The notes below the pieces were generated by a model, which searched no databases, had not been told where the DNA came from, and saw only the letters and a program-made list of their open reading frames with translations. A program made the translations under genes and the position numbers. A stretch of 64,000 nt of DNA from Planctomycetota bacterium. Its GTDB lineage: Bacteria; Planctomycetota; PLA2. The DNA lies in NCBI GenBank assembly GCA_021776735.1, contig JAJFFH010000052.1, positions 1-64,000 of the forward strand. Reading direction: 5' to 3'. Positions 43,815 through 51,205 of this stretch are shown here, in pieces; within the stretch, counting starts at the first letter, position 1, and each line of letters starts with the position of its first letter.

Positions 43815-44687
43815 CTAAAACAGCTCTTCGGTGACGCGCTGGGTGGTCTTGAAGTGAATCTTGGCGACCTGCGCGAGCGCCTCGTAGCCGAAGTCCCGAA
43901 AAAACCGGCGCGCGAACGACTCGGCCTTGTGGCTGGCGCCCCGCGGCAACTCGATGCCGAACTCCCCGCCCAGATCGCGCAGCCCCGCCAAAAACTCGGA
44001 GCGCGCGAGTACGGACGCGGCGGCCACGGCGGGGTTGTCCTCGGCGCGCGGCCGGATCTCGACCGGTAGATCGAGCCCATGGGTGGCGAGCGCGTCCTCC
44101 AGCCGATCGGTGCGGGTGAACTTGTCGATCACGATCGAGTCGCAGGCCGGCGCAGCCGGAATCGCTTCGGCCAGCGCCTGGGCGTGCATGTCGGACAAAA
44201 AGATCGCGACGTTGCCGTCGCGTTCGTGGGCCTCGTTGTACTCGGCGGGCGAGAGCGCGGCGACCGCGCACGGAAACGTCCGCCGCAGCGCCGCCGCGGA
44301 TTTCAGGATCAGCGAGTCCGACATCTGCTTGCAGTCGCGCACCCCGAGCCGCTTGAGCTCGTCCACCCGATCGGGACCAACGACCACCGCCGCCACGACC
44401 AGCGGCCCGAAGTAGTCGCCCTTGCCCGACTCGTCGCTGCCGGCCACGGGCCCGGTCAGCTTCGCCGCCGCGGGCGTCTGATCGAGCCAGCCGTGCGCCT
44501 TGAGAAAATCGTCCGCACCCTTGCCCTGCACGACGACCTTGCCGCTCTTGTAGGCGCTGACGACCACGCCCATGCCGCGTGCCTGAAAGTGCGCGTACTG
44601 CAGCGAGCGCATCTCGTACGGGCCGCCCCGCAGCTCATCCTCAAGCGTGCGGATCTCGCCGGTGGTTAATTTGACGGTGGTACTCAC
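43815..44687 (-). CDS. rnhC: Ribonuclease HIII
   Basis: 290 residues, near the normal 300. It cuts RNA in RNA-DNA hybrids. An N-terminal TBP-like domain (1-80, MSTTVKLTTGEIRTLEDEL) precedes the RNase H fold. The active-site motif GSDESGKGDYFGP gives the Asp-Glu pair and the glycine-rich loop that marks type HIII rather than HII. RNase HIII is best known from Firmicutes and Chlamydiae, so its presence fits a PVC-type genome. GTG start at 44687 next to a TTARCCCGC end. Divergent from no other gene; DUF72 lies upstream. Confidence 0.88.
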   Translation of the reverse strand: MSTTVKLTTGEIRTLEDELRGGPYEMRSLQYAHFQARGMGVVVSAYKSGKVVVQGKGADDFLKAHGWLDQTPAAAKLTGPVAGSDESGKGDYFGPLVVAAVVVGPDRVDELKRLGVRDCKQMSDSLILKSAAALRRTFPCAVAALSPAEYNEAHERDGNVAIFLSDMHAQALAEAIPAAPACDSIVIDKFTRTDRLEDALATHGLDLPVEIRPRAEDNPAVAAASVLARSEFLAGLRDLGGEFGIELPRGASHKAESFARRFFRDFGYEALAQVAKIHFKTTQRVTEELF

Positions 44688-44688
44688 G

Positions 44689-44714
44689 AGCCCGCATTAT
44701 GCATGGCCGGGTGG
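44689..44714. mobile_element. TTARCCCGC element, solo inverted end
   Basis: Twenty-four of 26 bases match the right-end complement of copy 1 (AGCCCGCATTATGCATGGCC here), but no interior is present. It abuts the RNase HIII start codon and reads into the C-terminus of the DUF72 gene (last residues TPPGHA). Confidence 0.6.
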
Positions 44715-45554
44715 AGTGTCGGGGAATGCGTCGGGATACGTCGCGCGCAGGGATAAGGGGGGGGCGGGGGCGGAGGCGGAGCCGAGCAGCTTGCGCGCGA
44801 GCTGCAGTGCGTTCACCACCGCCTTGCCGGCGAAGTGGTTGTTGGTGATGACGTAGGTAGCCTCGGCGGCGGCCATGATCTCGCGGATCTTTCCCGCCCA
44901 CTCGTCCAGCTCGCCGCCGCGATACAGGTAGTTGTATTTTTCGACCATCGGCGCGTTCTTGTCGAACCATGCGTCGGCGTTGCGCCCGTGCAGGCGAACG
45001 TAGCCCACGGGTCCGGTGGCAAGCGGCTCCGGCGGCACGGCGTCCCTGGTCTGGCAGATGTCGATCGCGCAGAGATTCAATTCGAGCCGCCGAAAAAAAT
45101 CAAGCGCCGGCGGAATCAGCCACGAGCGGTCGCGCACCTCGATCGCGCAGGGCCAACCCGAGAGCCCGCGCGCCAACCAGGCAACGCGCGCCCGGTTCGC
45201 CTGCGTGTTCCGAAAGTAATACGGAAACTGCAGCAAGACCGCGCCAAGCTTGCCCGTGTCGCGACACGGCGCCAGCGCGCGCCGGAAGGAATCGAGCGAG
45301 TCGTCCTCGGTGCCGTGCGTGAGCCCCCGGTACAGCTTGAACGTGAATCGAAAGTCGGGCCGGTCCGAAACGGTCTCGGCCCAGCGCGCCACAACGGCGG
45401 GCTTCGGTATTCCGTAGAACGACGTATTCATCTCGATGCACGGAAACAACTGCGCCATGAACCGCAGCCCATCAAACCCCTTGGGCTTGGGCGAAGGAAA
45501 CACGGGCCCCTCCCAGTCCTTGTACGCGTAGCCGGCAGTCCCGATCCGAATCAC
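44697..45554 (-). CDS. DUF72 (YecE-like) protein
   Basis: 285 residues, TIM-barrel family. The N-terminus IRIGTAGYAYKDWEG and the conserved YFRNT, RSWL and YVRLHGRN-type motifs are typical. No enzymatic activity is proven for the family. GTG 45554 gives the usual start (MIRIGTAG); TTG 45569 adds five residues. The last seven codons come from the solo TTARCCCGC end, so the natural C-terminus may have been replaced by the insertion. Confidence 0.8.
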   Translation of the reverse strand: MIRIGTAGYAYKDWEGPVFPSPKPKGFDGLRFMAQLFPCIEMNTSFYGIPKPAVVARWAETVSDRPDFRFTFKLYRGLTHGTEDDSLDSFRRALAPCRDTGKLGAVLLQFPYYFRNTQANRARVAWLARGLSGWPCAIEVRDRSWLIPPALDFFRRLELNLCAIDICQTRDAVPPEPLATGPVGYVRLHGRNADAWFDKNAPMVEKYNYLYRGGELDEWAGKIREIMAAAEATYVITNNHFAGKAVVNALQLARKLLGSASAPAPPLSLRATYPDAFPDTPPGHA

Positions 45555-45607
45555 GAACCCACGGTACAAAACCCGAACCGCATGACCCGCGAAACGTTTT
45601 CTTCCGC

Positions 45608-46666
45608 GTGCGACACCTGCTCCTCGTCATGTCTCTGATGGTCGGCGCGGTTGTCGCTCTCGCCTACCGCGAACCCGCACACCGGCGCACAATAAGAAGA
45701 CAGCAAACGGACGGCGATGCCTCGTCCGCCACCGTCCGGCTGGTCCGCCCTGGCCCGCGCGGCGGAAGGGCGACGGCGTCCGATCCCGACGCCGAACCCG
45801 ATCCCGCCCCCGAAGAGGATCTCGAACTAGAAGAGATCTCGGAAGAGCGCCCCTGCCCGGACATCGCCGAACCGGGCGACCGCGCGCTGATGCTGCGGCT
45901 CTTCAATCCCGAAACGACCGCGCTCGTGAGCGGGCGTGTCCACCTGTGGCGCCTCGGCTTGTCGGAGACCGAGAACTGGACCGCCGGCGACCGGCTCCGC
46001 GTCACCGTCGAGGTGCCGAGAGACGGGATCGTGCTGGAGAACCTGCCCGCGGGCCGCTACCGGGTCGATGCCGACGACCACCCGCTGTCCGCTACTGCCC
46101 CGCCCGAGTTCGAGTTGCGGGCCGAATACACCGGGAAGGAAGTCGCCGTCCGTAGGCTACTTTCGTTTCGAGTCACCCTGCGGATGCGCGATCACACGGG
46201 GCGGCCGTTGGCCGGACGTGGGTTCATGCATGTGCCGACCCGCTACCGCCCTCTGGCGCCGCCGCCGTGGGCGAAGCCGCGCGAGCGCAAGCACCCCGTG
46301 GAACAGCCCATAACGCACTTCCATGGAGACGGCGAGTCGGTTTCACTGGGCCCCGACCCGTTGGCGTTCGTGGTGCCCGAGCGAACTCGGCTCGGTAGCG
46401 GCGAGTGGAGTTGCTCGATTTGGTCCTCCGGCATGTCGTCGCTTAGTCTGCGCATCGACGAGATTGACCGCGAGCGCCACTACGTCGCACCGTGTGTCCC
46501 GTTGACCCTGCTGCGTTCGTCGATCGGAGCGTCGCCGGATGCGCCCATCCGGGCGACCGCCCTCATCGATCCCGACATCGACTGGCGCGACATCCCGATC
46601 ACGATCGAGTGGGGCAAGCGCCGGTACATCTACACCGTGCGCGGCGGTTCCGCCGTTCGAAAATGA
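45608..46666 (+). CDS. Secreted beta-sandwich protein, tandem paralogue A
   Basis: 352 residues from GTG. Signal peptide or anchor 1-20 (LLLVMSLMVGAVVALAYREP), a disordered acidic linker (30-90, QQTDGDASSATV then EEDLELEEISEE), and a beta-rich domain with RVHLWRLGL, NLPAGRYRVDADD and WRDIPITIEWGKR. The same length and motifs recur in the next gene, so it is a tandem duplicate. The fold suggests a carboxypeptidase-regulatory-like or other beta-sandwich; no enzyme signature. The exact dispersed word lies in the linker, and an 10-base version at 46145 falls where the paralogue has an exact one. Confidence 0.65.
   Translation: MRHLLLVMSLMVGAVVALAYREPAHRRTIRRQQTDGDASSATVRLVRPGPRGGRATASDPDAEPDPAPEEDLELEEISEERPCPDIAEPGDRALMLRLFNPETTALVSGRVHLWRLGLSETENWTAGDRLRVTVEVPRDGIVLENLPAGRYRVDADDHPLSATAPPEFELRAEYTGKEVAVRRLLSFRVTLRMRDHTGRPLAGRGFMHVPTRYRPLAPPPWAKPRERKHPVEQPITHFHGDGESVSLGPDPLAFVVPERTRLGSGEWSCSIWSSGMSSLSLRIDEIDRERHYVAPCVPLTLLRSSIGASPDAPIRATALIDPDIDWRDIPITIEWGKRRYIYTVRGGSAVRK
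45707..45719 (+). repeat. Dispersed word ACGGACGGCGATG, copy 6
   Basis: Exact copy in the linker of tandem paralogue A, read as TDGDA, followed by CCTC. Confidence 0.85.
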
Positions 46667-46697
46667 ACCCTACGGTCCGTGCCACGTTTGTAGGCAG

Positions 46698-47756
46698 GTG
46701 CGCCGGGCCCTCATCGTATTGCTCCTGTTGGTCGGTGCGGTGACGGCACTCGCGCATCGCGAAGTGTCAAGAACGCGCGCAACGGGAGAGCGGCAAACGG
46801 CCGTGTCCGCGCCGAAGCTCCACCGGGCGCGCCGGCAAAAACCCGAGCCCGCCGCCGAGCCCCAACCCGAAAAGGAGCTGCCGGCGGAACGAAACGCGGA
46901 GCCCGAAGAAGAGCTCGAAGAGGTACTCGAGGAAGAGGATCTCTGTCCGGACGACGTCGAGCCGGGCGACCGCACGCTGATGCTGCGCCTGTTCAATTCG
47001 GAAACGCGCGTGCCCGTGAGCGGCCGCGTCCACCTCTGGCGCCTCGGCCTGCCGGAGACCGTGGATTGGACCGCCGGCGACGGGTACCGAGCCGCCGTCA
47101 AGGTGCCGAAAGACGGCATCGAACTGGCGGGCCTCCCTGCAGGCCGCTACCGCGTGGACGCCGACGATCAGCCGCTGTCCGCCGAGCCGCCGCCGGAGTT
47201 CGAGCTGCGAGCCGTCCACAACGTGAAAGACATCGCCGTCCGTCCGCTACGGTCGTTTCAGGTCACGCTACGTGTGGTCGATCACACCGGTCGCGCGGTG
47301 ACGGCGCGCGCGACGATGTTTACGTCGGGCCGGGACAGCACGCTGAGGCCGCCCTCTTGGGCGAAGCCGCGGGAGCGCAAGCGAGCCGTGCCCCGAAGCA
47401 CGGCGTGGTGCAGCGGCGGCTTTCATGGCTATTCGATTCGCCTGGGGCCCGACACGCAGGCGTTCACGGTGCCCGAGCGGACCCGATCGCGTCATGACAC
47501 ATGGGATCGATCGTTTTGGCCCGACAAGATGTCGCGGGTGCGCCTGAGCGTCGAGTCGATCCGTGGGCCTCGACGCTTCGTTGCGCCGTGTGTCCCGCTG
47601 ACCCTGCTGCGGACGTTGATCGGCGCGCCGCCGGACGCGGACATTCGGGCCTGGGCAGACGCGGACGCCGACGCGGACTGGCGCGACATCCCGATCACGA
47701 TCAAGTGGGGCCTGCGCCGCTTCCGCTACACCGTGCGCCGCGGCCTGCTGCGGTAG
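46698..47756 (+). CDS. Secreted beta-sandwich protein, tandem paralogue B
   Basis: 352 residues from GTG 46698, exactly the length of paralogue A and 31 bases after it. Signal peptide or anchor 1-20 (LIVLLLLVGAVTALAHRE), an acidic linker (PEEELEEVLEEEDLCPDD), then the beta domain with RVHLWRLGL, GLPAGRYRVDADDQPL and WRDIPITIKWGL. The C-terminus has a repeated DADADAD stretch absent in A. The exact dispersed word is at 47231 on the opposite strand (encoding DIAVRPL), where A reads EVAVRRL. Recent duplication with divergence; function unknown. Confidence 0.65.
   Translation: MRRALIVLLLLVGAVTALAHREVSRTRATGERQTAVSAPKLHRARRQKPEPAAEPQPEKELPAERNAEPEEELEEVLEEEDLCPDDVEPGDRTLMLRLFNSETRVPVSGRVHLWRLGLPETVDWTAGDGYRAAVKVPKDGIELAGLPAGRYRVDADDQPLSAEPPPEFELRAVHNVKDIAVRPLRSFQVTLRVVDHTGRAVTARATMFTSGRDSTLRPPSWAKPRERKRAVPRSTAWCSGGFHGYSIRLGPDTQAFTVPERTRSRHDTWDRSFWPDKMSRVRLSVESIRGPRRFVAPCVPLTLLRTLIGAPPDADIRAWADADADADWRDIPITIKWGLRRFRYTVRRGLLR
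47231..47243 (-). repeat. Dispersed word ACGGACGGCGATG, copy 7
   Basis: Exact copy on the strand opposite paralogue B, followed by TCTTTC. Confidence 0.85.
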
Positions 47757-47765
47757 CGGGCAGGC

Positions 47766-47800
47766 AAAAAAAATCGGGCCCCGGAAAAATCCGGGACCCG
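47766..47800 (-). terminator. Rho-independent terminator, reverse strand
   Basis: Stem CGGGTCCCGG with one G-U type pair and a six-base loop (47775-47800), followed on the reverse strand by eight T. Ends the candidate 6S RNA. Confidence 0.75.
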
Positions 47801-47949
47801 TGAAGTCCGTGCATTGTTTGCCCAGCGGGGTCTACCCTCGCCGCGGTTTTGGGAACCGTGGAAATTGTCAGCGTGCGGGAAACGGGCCAGCGCAGTAATT
47901 TTGCGACTCAGGCGCCCATTGCCGGGCTCACGATTGCGTTTGTCTTGCA
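47770..47949 (-). ncRNA. ssrS: Candidate 6S-type RNA
   Basis: About 180 bases, the usual 6S length, on the reverse strand between a promoter-like pair and a terminator, with no protein gene on that strand nearby. The ends pair (GTGCA with TGCAC), an inner stem GCCCGGC/GCTGGGC closes a bubble, and the 3' side of the bubble has a hairpin CGGTT-CCCAA-AACCG. The 5' side has CCTGAG (47907-47912 on +), as in E. coli 6S. 6S RNA traps sigma-70 RNA polymerase. Alternative: another structured small RNA. Folding and covariance were not computed. Confidence 0.5.
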
Positions 47950-47954
47950 CCTAG

Positions 47955-47982
47955 GTTCTATCCCACGCCGGGGTTGGGGCAA
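47955..47982 (-). promoter_or_regulatory. Promoter of the candidate 6S RNA
   Basis: On the reverse strand TTGCCC (47977-47982), 16-base spacer, TAGAAC (47955-47960). Transcription would begin near 47948. Confidence 0.45.
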
Positions 47983-47986
47983 GCCG

Positions 47987-47992
47987 TAGAAT
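47987..47992 (+). promoter_or_regulatory. -10 box (TAGAAT) near the 48003 start
   Basis: TAGAAT ends ten bases before ATG 48003, again predicting a very short leader. Confidence 0.4.
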
Positions 47993-48002
47993 CCAAAGCC
48001 GC

Positions 48003-48458
48003 ATGCGAATCAGGCTCAAGGTGGAGCACCTACGGCAAGTCGTGGAAGAGGCAGGCCTTACGACGACAGGAACGGACGGCGATGTTTGTGTCCTGACCGC
48101 GCACGAGATGGAACCGGACGAGATCGAGGTCTGGATCCGGTTCATCGTGGACGGAGGAAAGGCGCTGATCTGCGGCGGCACGGGCCGGCTCTTGACGGGT
48201 TTGCAGCTACGGCGGCCCAGCGAGGTCGTTGCGGGATCCACGGAGGCGGCGTACCCGGAATTGCCCGAGTTGGGTGAATTGGAGCTGCCGACGATCGGGG
48301 GCGCCGGGTTTGCGCTGTATCGGGTCGGGGAATCGTGTGTCGCGCTGGGGGCGCCGCGCGGTGCCGGGGTCGTGGCCTACGTCGGAACCGAGCATCCGCC
48401 CGCGAAACTCGTGAAGGCGTGTCTGCAGTGGCTGGCCGACGTGCGTTTCGATTCTTGA
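48003..48458 (+). CDS. Small protein of unknown function
   Basis: 151 residues, no signal peptide. It looks like a small alpha/beta protein (VEHLRQVVEEAGLTTT, ALICGGTGRLLTGLQLRRPS, VAYVGTEHPPAKLVKACLQW) and could be Rossmann-like, but I do not recognise it. The exact dispersed word encodes GTDGDV near residue 24. Stop TGA overlaps the ATG of the HEAT protein by one base, so they form a two-gene unit. Confidence 0.6.
   Translation: MRIRLKVEHLRQVVEEAGLTTTGTDGDVCVLTAHEMEPDEIEVWIRFIVDGGKALICGGTGRLLTGLQLRRPSEVVAGSTEAAYPELPELGELELPTIGGAGFALYRVGESCVALGAPRGAGVVAYVGTEHPPAKLVKACLQWLADVRFDS
48073..48085 (+). repeat. Dispersed word ACGGACGGCGATG, copy 8
   Basis: Exact copy in the small gene, same strand, read as TDGDV, followed by TTTG. 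Confidence 0.85.
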
Positions 48459-50158
48459 TGAGAACCGTAGCCGTCCTCGCTGTCCTTGGTTTTGTCGGGC
48501 TGTTCGCCGCGCCGGCGCTTGCACACGGCGGTGCATTTCGGCCGCCGCCGCGCCCCGGACCGCGGGATCCGACGCGCGGGCCGACCCGTCCGGGCGGCCA
48601 GACCACGACGACGTTTGCGGCATCCGTTTCGCGCCTGGCGCCGTGGGAGTTTTGGTGGAACCTGAACCGCGACCGGTTCCTCGACGTGCGCGGGCGCATG
48701 CTCGAACTGACTCCGACAACGGGCACCAGCAATCGGCTGTTTGACCGCGCGGCCCTGCGCGCGCGGCTCACGCCCGAACTGATGGCCGCGCTCGACGACA
48801 AGGACGCGGAGGTTCGCGGCGCCGCGGCGATCGCGCTGGGCAAGTTCCGGATCGTGCCTGCGGCCCCGACGCTGCGCAAGATGGCCGCGGACGACGACTC
48901 CGAAGAGGCCCGCGACGCCGCCGTGATCGGACTCGCGCTGCTGCGCGACCCGGCCCAGCGCGACTTCTTGCGCGAGATCGTGATCATGGACAAGCACGCG
49001 CGGCGCCGGCGCGGATTTGCCGCCGTCGGTCTCGGCTGGCTCAAGGACCAGGTGTTTTTGCGCGAGGTGCTCGATGGCCGTAACAAGCTCGCCGGCTCCG
49101 GCACCGACACCGAGCAGACTCGTGCCGTGACCGCCCTGGGCCTGTCCCGCGCGGGCGGTCCCGCCGCGTTTCCGTTGCTGGCCAAGACCGCCGCCATGCG
49201 CAAGGGCGACCGGCCCGTCGTCGGCTTGGCCGCGGCCGGCCTTGGCGCGCTGGGCAGCACCATGGCGGTCCCGGAAGTGATGCGCGTGCTTCAGGACCGG
49301 CGTGCGCGCGACGAGGCGCGGCTGGGTGCGGCGATCGCCGCCGGCATGCTGATCAAGCCCGACGAGACCGCGCTCATCGATCTCGTCGCCCGCGTGGCCG
49401 AGCGCGCGAAGGACTCAAACCTGCGCGCGATGGCTGTGCTCAGCCTCGGCTCGATCGGCGGGGAGCGCGCGGTGAAACACCTCCGATCCAACGTCCGCCG
49501 CGTCGACCGCGAGCGCGGTTTCTATTTCCTTGCGCTGGGCATGTCACGCTCGCCGGAGGCGGGCCCGCTGCTCGGGCACCTGTACAAGAAGCTCAAGAAC
49601 AACCTGCACCGCTCGGCGTGCGCCCTCGGCATGGGCCTGTGCGGCTACGCCGAAGGCAAGACCCTGATCCGCCAGCGCCTCGCGGAAAAAAACCCCGACT
49701 ACATTGCGTACGGCATGCTGGCCGCGGCGATGTTGCGCGACAAGGATGCGCTGCCGCTCATCGAAAAACACCTGATGCAGTCGCGCCGTCCGAAAGTGCT
49801 GCGCCACGCCGCCCTGTCGCTCGCCCTGCTGAAGGGCCGCGCCGCAAGCCGCACGCTGGTCGCCCTGATGCAGGGCAAGCGCCCGGACGGCAAGCGGCTC
49901 AAGGGCAACGCGTACGGCTACTTCTTGCGCGGCGCCGTCGTGGAAGCCCTGGGCCATGTCGGCACGGATACCGCCGCCGATCCGCTGCTCGACATCGTCC
50001 GCGACAAGAAACGCCAAGCCACCGAACGCGCCCTGGCGATCGCCGCCCTGGGCCGCATCGGCGATGGCGAATACCCCTCCGCGATTTCGAAGCTGGCCTT
50101 CGACCTGAACTACCACGTTACGGTCGACGCGCTGACCGAGTTGCTGCAGATTCTTTAG
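48458..50158 (+). CDS. Secreted HEAT-repeat protein A
   Basis: 566 residues, signal peptide 1-22 (VAVLAVLGFVGLFAAPALA). A His/Gly/Pro/Arg-rich stretch follows (23-55), then Trp-rich residues (SRLAPWEFWWNLNRDRF) and about ten HEAT repeats (AALDDKDAEVRGAAAIALGK, AAGLGALGSTMAVPEVMRVL). A paralogue at 51206 has the same layout. Likely a secreted scaffold with metal-binding His residues. Ends in a terminator-like hairpin that includes its stop. Confidence 0.75.
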   Translation: MRTVAVLAVLGFVGLFAAPALAHGGAFRPPPRPGPRDPTRGPTRPGGQTTTTFAASVSRLAPWEFWWNLNRDRFLDVRGRMLELTPTTGTSNRLFDRAALRARLTPELMAALDDKDAEVRGAAAIALGKFRIVPAAPTLRKMAADDDSEEARDAAVIGLALLRDPAQRDFLREIVIMDKHARRRRGFAAVGLGWLKDQVFLREVLDGRNKLAGSGTDTEQTRAVTALGLSRAGGPAAFPLLAKTAAMRKGDRPVVGLAAAGLGALGSTMAVPEVMRVLQDRRARDEARLGAAIAAGMLIKPDETALIDLVARVAERAKDSNLRAMAVLSLGSIGGERAVKHLRSNVRRVDRERGFYFLALGMSRSPEAGPLLGHLYKKLKNNLHRSACALGMGLCGYAEGKTLIRQRLAEKNPDYIAYGMLAAAMLRDKDALPLIEKHLMQSRRPKVLRHAALSLALLKGRAASRTLVALMQGKRPDGKRLKGNAYGYFLRGAVVEALGHVGTDTAADPLLDIVRDKKRQATERALAIAALGRIGDGEYPSAISKLAFDLNYHVTVDALTELLQIL

Positions 50159-50181
50159 AAAATCCGCAAGGCGGATTTTCT
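50157..50181. terminator. Hairpin over the HEAT A stop
   Basis: Perfect stem AGAAAATCCGC/GCGGATTTTCT with loop AAG, starting at the second base of the TAG stop. A- and T-tracts in the arms allow termination in both directions. A near-copy lies at 33504. Confidence 0.7.
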
Positions 50182-50266
50182 AAGTAGGAGTGGTGCGGAC
50201 CGGAGGGGGCGTTGACCGCGGGCTCTCGTGGCCCTGGCCCGGGGTCGGACGGGTTTTTGGCAGCAT

Positions 50267-50279
50267 ACGGACGGCGATG
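50267..50279 (+). repeat. Dispersed word ACGGACGGCGATG, copy 9
   Basis: Exact intergenic copy followed by TTTG, 50 bases upstream of the decayed proteasome-like gene. Confidence 0.85.
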
Positions 50280-50328
50280 TTTGTTGCTTGCTCTATGGGG
50301 GGGAGGATACGATACTCGGTTACGTGAA

Positions 50329-51136
50329 ATGACGATTGCCGCAGCGTATCTGACCTCCGAGGGCGTAGTTCTTGGGGCTGACAGCACGAGTTCCGTCTCG
50401 AATGGCAACGACGTTGTCCAGCTCTTCAGCTATGGCCAGAAGGTTTTCGAGGTAGGAGAGGATGCGCGCCTGTGCATCTGTACATGGGGGATGGGGACGC
50501 TTGGCGCGGTAAGCCATCGAACGCTGGTTGCGCGCCTGGCCGGAGCGATCGACAAGGACAACACGACGGTTCGCGAGGCTGCCGAGACGTTCGTCAAGCT
50601 CGTGACGGAGGCGCTCGTGGTCTTGCCGACCCGGCAGTTCGTAGGCTACTTCGTGGGGGCCGCGATCCGGAGTCTTGTGCTCCGAAGTGTTTTCAGTTGA
50701 AGTTTCCCCCTGACGGCGAGCCCGAACTGTCCGAGATTCCGGTGGGCGAAGCGCGATTCAGTGGTTCCCCGGAGTTCTTCACGCGCGTTTTTTGGGGCCA
50801 CGATCCCGCGCTTCCGCACCTGCTGCTGGAGAAGCTCGGCGAGCGATTGGGTGCTCAGATTCCCGAGGGGTTCGAGCAGATATTCCGACCGGGAACGTTG
50901 TGACCGCGCTGATTTCATCGCAGCTTGATCTATTCGGCTCGTCGCGCCATTTCCTGTTGGAAGCCGAACATCCCGAGTTTCCCCAGACCGGGCTGCTGCG
51001 AACGAGCTTCGTGAGCGGGTAGGACATCGACCTCTTTGAGAAGTCAGAGCTGCGTCGGCGTCTGGGCGAGCTGGGGCCGGTCCTCAGCGCGTCCGTCGAT
51101 ACCTGGTTCCAGCGCTTCGAACTTCGGGGTCCATAG
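50329..51136 (+). pseudogene. Decayed proteasome-type (Ntn) peptidase
   Basis: The start MTIAAAYLTSEGVVLGADST has the Thr nucleophile and the GADST signature of the 20S-proteasome/HslV fold. The frame stays open to 50700, continues in a second frame (ELSEIPVGEARFSGSPEFF, about 50704-50903), then a third (VVTALISSQLDLFGSSRHF, to 51022), stops at TAG 51020, and goes on as DIDLFEKSELRRRLGELG to 51136. Frameshifts plus the stop make it a pseudogene. The intact protein would be about 260 residues. It lies between two HEAT paralogues. Confidence 0.7.
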
Positions 51137-51194
51137 TGCATCGCCGTCGTCAGCGTCCCTCAACGGTGCGTCCTTTGTTCGGTCTGGGGCGGTC

Positions 51195-51200
51195 TAATAC
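51195..51200 (+). promoter_or_regulatory. -10 box (TAATAC) near the HEAT B start
   Basis: Ends five bases before ATG 51206; predicts a leaderless message. Confidence 0.45.
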
Positions 51201-51205
51201 TCGCG

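Noticed and set aside
47766..48002. Riboswitch for the small + strand gene
   Set aside because: The terminator and promoter are on the reverse strand, facing away from that gene.
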